Shown in pieces: positions 1-5,279 of a stretch of DNA of 5,279 nt. The DNA is from Thermodesulfatator sp. (GTDB taxonomy: Bacteria > Desulfobacterota > Thermodesulfobacteria > Thermodesulfobacteriales > Thermodesulfobacteriaceae), in the NCBI GenBank assembly GCA_027036915.1, contig JALWCD010000005.1, positions 1 through 5,279 on the forward strand. The letters run 5' to 3'. Position 1 is the stretch's first letter. Every line of letters begins with the position of its first letter. The notes beneath the pieces were generated by a model. The model was given only the letters and a program-made list of their open reading frames with translations. It searched no databases and had not been told where the DNA came from. A program made the position numbers and the translations under genes.

Positions 1-459
1 ATTAAGAGCTATTTAAAGGATAAACTGGAAGAAATACAGGACCAGAAAATCCTGGTTGAACCCCATCGTCTAATATTCGAGGTAGTAGAAAGTCAACACA
101 TCAAAAATTACGATGTAGTGGAAAATTTTATCAAAGAACTCAAACAAAAAGGCTGTAAAATCGCTATCGATGACTTTGGAAGTGGTTATTCCAACCTGGA
201 ACGCCTTATAGGATTAAGGGTAGACTACTTAAAGATCGATGCCTCTCTTATCAGGCGGATTCCCGAGGATCAAACGGCAAGATTACTGGTGGAGGCCATC
301 CTGCAATTCGCCCGTCGGGTGGGGATCCTTACCATCGCCGAGTTCGTGGCCGATGAAAGGATTTACAGGGCGGTGAAGGACCTGGGAATCGACTACGCGC
401 AGGGTTATTTCATCGGGCCCCCTGACCCCATCGAGGTGATTCGGGAAAAATATCTTTAA
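1..459 (+). CDS. EAL-domain cyclic-di-GMP phosphodiesterase, C-terminal part (5' end outside window)
   Basis: Reading frame 1 is open from the first base to a TAA at 457-459, giving 152 visible residues; the start lies upstream of the window. The peptide is the second half of an EAL domain, which in this family hydrolyses cyclic-di-GMP to pGpG. Family motifs in order (visible-peptide numbering): FEVVES at 26-31 (metal-binding Glu27, loop-6 Glu30), DDFGSGYSNL at 57-66 (Asp57/Asp58), LKID at 77-80 (Lys78), IAEF at 112-115 (Glu114) and QGYFIGPP at 134-141 (Gln134). The EAL signature itself and any sensor or GGDEF domain are outside the window. The usual second Glu of AEGVE is Ala117 here (AEFVA), so activity is likely but not certain. 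An internal GTG at 118 would cut off the FEVVES strand and is not a plausible start. The gene converges on secA, and its stop codon lies within the secA-derived 66-bp repeat. The first ~250 bases are AT-richer than the rest. Confidence 0.93.
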   Translation: MKSYLKDKLEEIQDQKILVEPHRLIFEVVESQHIKNYDVVENFIKELKQKGCKIAIDDFGSGYSNLERLIGLRVDYLKIDASLIRRIPEDQTARLLVEAILQFARRVGILTIAEFVADERIYRAVKDLGIDYAQGYFIGPPDPIEVIREKYL

Positions 460-521
460 GCCGCGGCCACGGCCTCGCGCCGCCCGCAGCACTTCTTGTA
501 CTTCTTGCCGCTTCCGCAGGG
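456..521 (-). repeat. Direct repeat, distal copy: orphan duplicate of the secA 3' end
   Basis: These 66 bases match 1197-1262 at a constant offset of 741, with one mismatch (C at 483, G at 1224). Similarity stops abruptly at both ends (455 versus 1196; 522 versus 1263). Read on the minus strand, the repeat is the last 21 codons plus stop of secA: Pro893 through the zinc-motif residues [12 protein letters not shown] to the terminal Ala-Ala-Ala. No secA sequence precedes it: the next codon is AGT instead of the TGC of Cys894's upstream partner region, and an in-frame TGA lies at 531-533. It is therefore an orphan tail, not a second secA gene. Its outer end contains the EAL gene stop codon. It is best explained as the ancestral secA terminus, or one half of a target/attachment-site duplication. 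Confidence 0.95.
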
Positions 522-675
522 ACTCACCACTCAAGCCCCAGACACCAGGGCACCTCCTCCGCTTGGATGAAAGACCCCCTGCCATCTCTTGACCCTTTCA
601 AGGACTCACGGCGTTCCTCCCGCACCTCAGGTCCCCGGTCCGGATGATCGAGGACCTTAAGCGGCGTGTTACAAG
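522..675. other. GC-rich segment without a recognised gene
   Basis: This 154-bp stretch lies between the antitoxin stop codon and the distal repeat. Its composition resembles the GC-rich host genes rather than the AT-rich toxin and antitoxin genes beside it. One minus-strand frame stays open from beside the antitoxin end to a TGA at 524-526, but its sequence matches no family I recognise and has no convincing start. Small inverted repeats are present: AGGTCC at 629-634 with GGACCT at 652-657 (17-nt spacer), and CTTGA at 588-592 with TCAAG at 598-602 (5-nt loop). Neither is followed by a T tract on either strand, so neither is called a terminator. It may be a relic of a larger element or an untranslated part of the inserted cassette. 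Confidence 0.5.
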
Positions 676-879
676 TTAATCCTCAATACATTTTATAATT
701 TCCAGATCTTTCCTTAAAAACTGATTTACAATAGTGTTTATTTCCAAGTTCTTTTTTAAGGCAAACTTTTCAAGCTCTTCTAATATGTCGCGTTCTAAAT
801 AAATCGGAATATAAAATTCGGCATCAGGATGGTAAAATTTCCCTCTCTCCCCTTTAGAAAAGTCGTATTCTTTTTTCAT
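676..879 (-). CDS. Antitoxin of the BrnT-type module, ribbon-helix-helix (BrnA/CopG-like)
   Basis: A 67-residue protein encoded immediately after the toxin gene; the toxin stop and this ATG are separated by one base. A GAGGG-type ribosome binding site (minus strand, 887-892) lies 7 nt before the ATG, inside the end of the toxin gene, suggesting translational coupling. The N-terminus has the KKEYDFSKGERGKFY pattern common in small antitoxins paired with BrnT toxins. It is followed by a probable ribbon-helix-helix fold: strand EFYIPIYL at 21-28, helix about 30-42, helix about 46-64. By family knowledge such proteins bind and neutralise the toxin and, as dimers, bind the module's operator to repress transcription. 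It is shorter than classical BrnA, so the exact subfamily is uncertain. The gene is AT-rich, unlike secA, which is consistent with acquisition. Confidence 0.85.
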   Translation of the reverse strand: MKKEYDFSKGERGKFYHPDAEFYIPIYLERDILEELEKFALKKNLEINTIVNQFLRKDLEIIKCIED

Positions 880-880
880 T

Positions 881-1177
881 TTAAAGCCCCTCGTTATACT
901 GTTTTATTTCTCTTTTCGTTGCTTTTCTAGCCGAAATTATCCTTATTTTACAGGAATTTTCGCCTATTTGTTCGAAAGTATGAACAACAACCAATAAAGT
1001 TCCATTTATATCCATACCTAAAGTAATCCAGCGATCTTCTTTTTCACTATGTTCTTCATCGTAAATGGATAAAGCGTTAGGATCTTTAAAAATTGTACAG
1101 GCTCTTTCAAAGGAAACCCCATGTTTTTGAAGATTAACCTTTGCTTTTCGGGGATCCCATTCAAAATAATAACGCAT
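881..1177 (-). CDS. brnT: BrnT-family toxin (DUF497), predicted ribonuclease
   Basis: This 98-residue protein fits the BrnT/DUF497 family closely in length and motifs. FEWD is at 5-8, N15 and KHGVSF at 18-23, a DP at 32-33, the HSEKEDRW stretch at 43-50 with a conserved His and Arg, and the C-terminal RIISARKATKRE at 79-90. BrnT proteins have a RelE-like fold and act as ribonucleases that stop translation; a partner antitoxin blocks them. The toxin-first order with an adjacent ribbon-helix-helix antitoxin is typical for the family. The ATG lies 19 nt after the secA stop. Its ribosome binding site is weak: AAGGGG sits about 15 nt away, and only an A-rich AGAAAAG is nearer. The following antitoxin gene has a better site. 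No clear promoter is seen, so either secA read-through or a promoter inside the duplicated secA end may drive it. The gene is AT-rich relative to secA. Confidence 0.93.
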   Translation of the reverse strand: MRYYFEWDPRKAKVNLQKHGVSFERACTIFKDPNALSIYDEEHSEKEDRWITLGMDINGTLLVVVHTFEQIGENSCKIRIISARKATKREIKQYNEGL

Positions 1178-1196
1178 TAAGCTTTTCTAACACCCC

Positions 1197-3938
<2,742 letters not shown>

Positions 3939-3944
3939 GGCTGA

Positions 3945-3949
3945 TCCTT
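3945..3949 (-). promoter_or_regulatory. Ribosome binding site of secA overlapping the upstream stop codon
   Basis: On the minus strand AAGGA lies 6 nt before the secA ATG and shares two bases with the TAA stop of the preceding DUF2283 gene. This fixes the secA start and places secA translation initiation exactly where ribosomes finish the upstream gene, so the two may be translationally coupled. Confidence 0.8.
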
Positions 3950-4178
3950 ATCTCAATTTGAGTTCATGGCGTAATTTTTCAAGGTGTTGCATTAAGGAAC
4001 GGGCAAGGAGTTGGGATAGACGATGAATCTCTACCCCAACAATTTCTCCCTCTGGCCCATATTCTATTCTTATATTTTCCGCCACTTCCTCGGAGTCCAC
4101 CGCCGGAAGGTCCGAAAAACTCAGGTAAAAAATATCCGTTTCAGGATCATGCCAGAATTTTACTTCAGGCGTAGCCAC
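3948..4178 (-). CDS. DUF2283 family protein, possible antitoxin-like partner
   Basis: A 76-residue protein starting at GTG; the start is set by a strong AAGGAGG site 7 nt upstream. The N-terminal part fits DUF2283: KFWHDPETDIFYLSF at 7-21, a short acidic SEEVAENI at 29-36, and YGPEGEIVGVEI at 40-51, as in the usual D-x-D-G-x-I-V-G-I-E-I core. The C-terminal 20 residues are a basic helix. The biochemical role of DUF2283 is not established. Small DUF2283 genes are often found beside DUF4258-type genes and are listed as putative antitoxins. The gene starts inside the upstream DUF4258 gene (19-bp overlap) and ends 9 bp before secA. An inverted repeat CTCAA/TTGAG (3952-3962) lies at its 3' end but may only reflect coding. 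Assignment to DUF2283 is fairly sure; the antitoxin role is inference. Confidence 0.85.
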   Translation of the reverse strand: MATPEVKFWHDPETDIFYLSFSDLPAVDSEEVAENIRIEYGPEGEIVGVEIHRLSQLLARSLMQHLEKLRHELKLR

Positions 4179-4447
4179 CTTTTTCCCTCCTTAGAGGCAA
4201 TTTCACGCTCTATTTTGCGACACGGATATACAGTAACAATTTTTACGCCTTTTTCTTCTACGGTAAACACGACCACCAAGTGGATTTTGCTCCCGTAAAG
4301 TTCAATTTCTTTTATGGCCACCAGGGATTGGGTGTAAAAATCGTAAAAAATGTATTCCGGATCAAGGAGAACTTTTTCTATTTTTGAAGGGTTGATTTTG
4401 CGAAGTTCTATTTTAAGACGGGCATGTTCAGAATAAAAGACCTTCAT
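4160..4447 (-). CDS. DUF4258-like small protein, possible toxin partner
   Basis: A 95-residue protein resembling DUF4258: an initial strand, then SEHARLKIELRKI (6-18) like the family's HA-x-x-R-x-x-x-R helix, a DPE turn (29-31), a central pair of strands, and VKIVTVYP (68-75) near the end, as in the family's ITVYP ending. The C-terminal 20 residues are strongly charged. Proteins of this type are often first genes of two-gene modules with DUF2283 and have been suggested to be toxins, but I know of no firm activity. The ATG lies 2 nt after the pmbA stop, with only a G-rich stretch in the pmbA end as a possible ribosome binding site, so translation may depend on termination of pmbA. It overlaps the DUF2283 gene by 19 bp. 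Base composition is AT-rich compared with pmbA and secA. Confidence 0.75.
   Translation of the reverse strand: MKVFYSEHARLKIELRKINPSKIEKVLLDPEYIFYDFYTQSLVAIKEIELYGSKIHLVVVFTVEEKGVKIVTVYPCRKIEREIASKEGKRWLRLK
4186..4192 (-). promoter_or_regulatory. Strong ribosome binding site for the DUF2283 gene
   Basis: AAGGAGG on the minus strand, 7 nt before the GTG at 4176-4178, lies inside the DUF4258 coding sequence. It is the best Shine-Dalgarno match among the small genes here and decides the GTG start. It suggests the second gene of the pair is made in excess of the first, as expected for an antitoxin. Confidence 0.8.
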
Positions 4448-4449
4448 TT

Positions 4450-5279
4450 TTAAGCCCCGGAAAGGTCGAGATCGGGGACGAGCAGCGAGGGACTTCCGGT
4501 ATCCCCGTAAAAGGTCAGATCCGAGCCCACGGCCGAGACCCGGGAAAGGAGGTCGAAGAGATTTCCCGAGAGGGCCAGTCCGGCCACCGGCCTGGAACCT
4601 CCGGGCGCATGAAGGGCGCCGGAGACCCCCACGGAGAAGTCTCCGGAGACGGGGTCGGTGGTGTGCCAGCCCAGTATCTCGTAAACCTCAAAGACGCCGT
4701 TTTGGCGAAGACTTTCCGGGGATTCCCTTCCCGGAAGAAGATAGAGATTGGTGGGCGAGACCGCGGGCAGACTCTTGAAGGAGGACCGGCGGGCGTTCCC
4801 GGGGGATCCTTCCCCCGCTCGCACGCCCCAGCGGGTGGCATAAAGAAAGGACGACATGGTGCCTTCCGAAACGAGCAGGGTTCGTCTCTGGGGAACCCCC
4901 TCGTCGTCGAAGGGCCGGGTCTCCGGCCCTCCGTCAAGGAGGCCGTCATCCACCAGATGAAGGTGCGGAGAAAAAAGACGCTGACCGAGCTTTCCGGACA
5001 GACGCGACCGTCCCCTGGCCACCTCGTCGCCACAGAAAGAAGAGGCCAGGGTTTCCAGGAGCGAGACCGCCACCTGCGGCGGAAAAAGGACCGCCAGCCG
5101 GCGGGAGGGCAGGCGTTCCGCCGAAAGAAGACCGGCCGCCCGTTCGGCCGCCCGGCGGGAAAGTTCGGCCAGATCGAGGGCCTCAAGTTTAGGGGCCTCC
5201 CGCCATTCCCAGGCCGAACGCTCTTCTTCGCCCTCCCGGGCGGTAAGAGAGATCAGGAAGGTGTAGCTCCCCCGGCGGT
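4450..5279 (-). CDS. pmbA: PmbA/TldE family protein, C-terminal part (5' end outside window)
   Basis: The frame ending in TAA at 4450-4452 is open to the window edge (first complete codon 5275-5277), giving 275 visible residues. An internal GTG at 5071-5073 is not the start, because the residues before it are typical PmbA sequence. Family features (visible numbering): SYTFLISLTAREGEEE at 4-19, GRSRLSGKLG at 89-98, VDDG at 109-112, FDDEGVP at 123-129, GSPGNA at 157-162, PTNLYLLPG at 175-183, DPVSGDFSVGVSG at 208-220, LALSGNLFDLL at 234-244 and SPSLLVPDL at 262-270. The stretch where TldD carries its HExxxH zinc site has none here, so this is the PmbA/TldE subunit rather than TldD. In E. coli the TldD-TldE complex is a cytosolic protease that trims microcin B17 precursor and has been linked to degradation of the CcdA antitoxin. 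Confidence in the family is high; the visible part alone cannot show its partner. Confidence 0.93.
   Translation of the reverse strand, partial: RRGSYTFLISLTAREGEEERSAWEWREAPKLEALDLAELSRRAAERAAGLLSAERLPSRRLAVLFPPQVAVSLLETLASSFCGDEVARGRSRLSGKLGQRLFSPHLHLVDDGLLDGGPETRPFDDEGVPQRRTLLVSEGTMSSFLYATRWGVRAGEGSPGNARRSSFKSLPAVSPTNLYLLPGRESPESLRQNGVFEVYEILGWHTTDPVSGDFSVGVSGALHAPGGSRPVAGLALSGNLFDLLSRVSAVGSDLTFYGDTGSPSLLVPDLDLSGA

Larger units (their letters stand above)
456..1196. mobile_element. Putative TA-carrying mini-insertion in the secA 3' end (one repeat plus 675-bp insert)
   Basis: The unit spans one 66-bp repeat plus the insert 522-1196; the second repeat (1197-1262) is the intact end of secA. 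The insert carries an AT-rich BrnT-like toxin gene and antitoxin gene plus a GC-rich 154-bp segment. It has no recombinase or transposase gene and no obvious terminal inverted repeats. The duplicated gene end keeps secA complete, which resembles integrative elements that restore the 3' end of their target gene. It also resembles the long target duplications reported around some restriction-modification units. The repeat and the gene content are seen directly; mobility is inferred. An alternative is a local duplication followed by deletions, but the abrupt repeat ends and the foreign base composition of the toxin and antitoxin genes favour insertion. Confidence 0.6.

Noticed and set aside
456..530. 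Tiny minus-strand frame (GTG start at 528-530, 24 codons) that would encode a free zinc-motif peptide from the orphan secA tail
   Set aside because: It lacks a convincing ribosome binding site and has lost the first Cys of the zinc motif. It is most simply explained as a by-product of the duplication.
283..585. Minus-strand open frame spanning the EAL end and the distal repeat
   Set aside because: It runs antisense to the EAL coding sequence and out of frame with the secA tail, and shows no family features.
588..657. Inverted repeats in 522-675 as possible transcription terminators
   Set aside because: The arms are only 5-6 bp and no T-run follows on either strand.
4023..4298. Plus-strand open frame opposite the DUF2283/DUF4258 genes
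   Set aside because: Both minus-strand genes have family motifs, and DUF2283 has a strong ribosome binding site; this frame has neither.
3939..4455. A flanking direct repeat around the DUF4258/DUF2283 pair like the one around the BrnT module
   Set aside because: The pmbA end and the secA start region were compared by eye and show no shared sequence beyond a few bases.
4515..5186. Minus-strand open frame of 223 codons overlapping pmbA
   Set aside because: The other minus frame carries clear PmbA motifs throughout. This frame is rich in Arg, Pro and Ser, typical of an out-of-frame reading.

Overview
The window reads as chromosomal DNA from a fairly GC-rich bacterium. The SecA sequence and the general style of the proteins suggest a thermophilic, Thermodesulfobacteriota-like or deltaproteobacterial host. 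That is an impression from family memory, not a database match. The conserved genes (secA, pmbA/tldE) are GC-rich. Two short two-gene modules next to them are visibly AT-rich and look acquired.

Layout on the plus axis: (i) 1-459, plus strand, the 3' end of an EAL-domain cyclic-di-GMP phosphodiesterase gene. (ii) 456-521, a stray 66-bp copy of the last 66 bp of secA. (iii) 522-675, a GC-rich stretch with no recognised gene. (iv) 676-1177, minus strand, a BrnT-type toxin gene followed by its ribbon-helix-helix antitoxin. (v) 1197-3938, minus strand, complete secA; its last 66 bp (1197-1262) match the stray copy at 65 of 66 positions. (vi) 3948-4447, minus strand, an overlapping DUF4258/DUF2283 gene pair, a toxin-antitoxin-like arrangement. 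(vii) 4450-5279, minus strand, the C-terminal part of a PmbA/TldE protein, cut by the window edge. All minus-strand genes from pmbA to the antitoxin run the same way with gaps of 1 to 19 nt or a 19-nt overlap, so they may share transcripts.

The main discovery is the 66-bp direct repeat around the BrnT/antitoxin module. It behaves like a target-site or attachment-site duplication: a roughly 741-bp unit (one repeat plus a 675-bp insert) sits at the 3' end of the essential gene secA without damaging it. Removing one unit would put the secA stop codon tail-to-tail with the EAL gene, with the two stop codons sharing bases. That is probably the ancestral arrangement. No integrase or transposase lies in the insert, so the mechanism is open. 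Candidates are a non-autonomous integrative mini-element or 'insertion with long target duplication', as described for restriction-modification units. A second TA-like pair sits directly upstream of secA, so this essential translocase gene has putative addiction-type modules on both sides.
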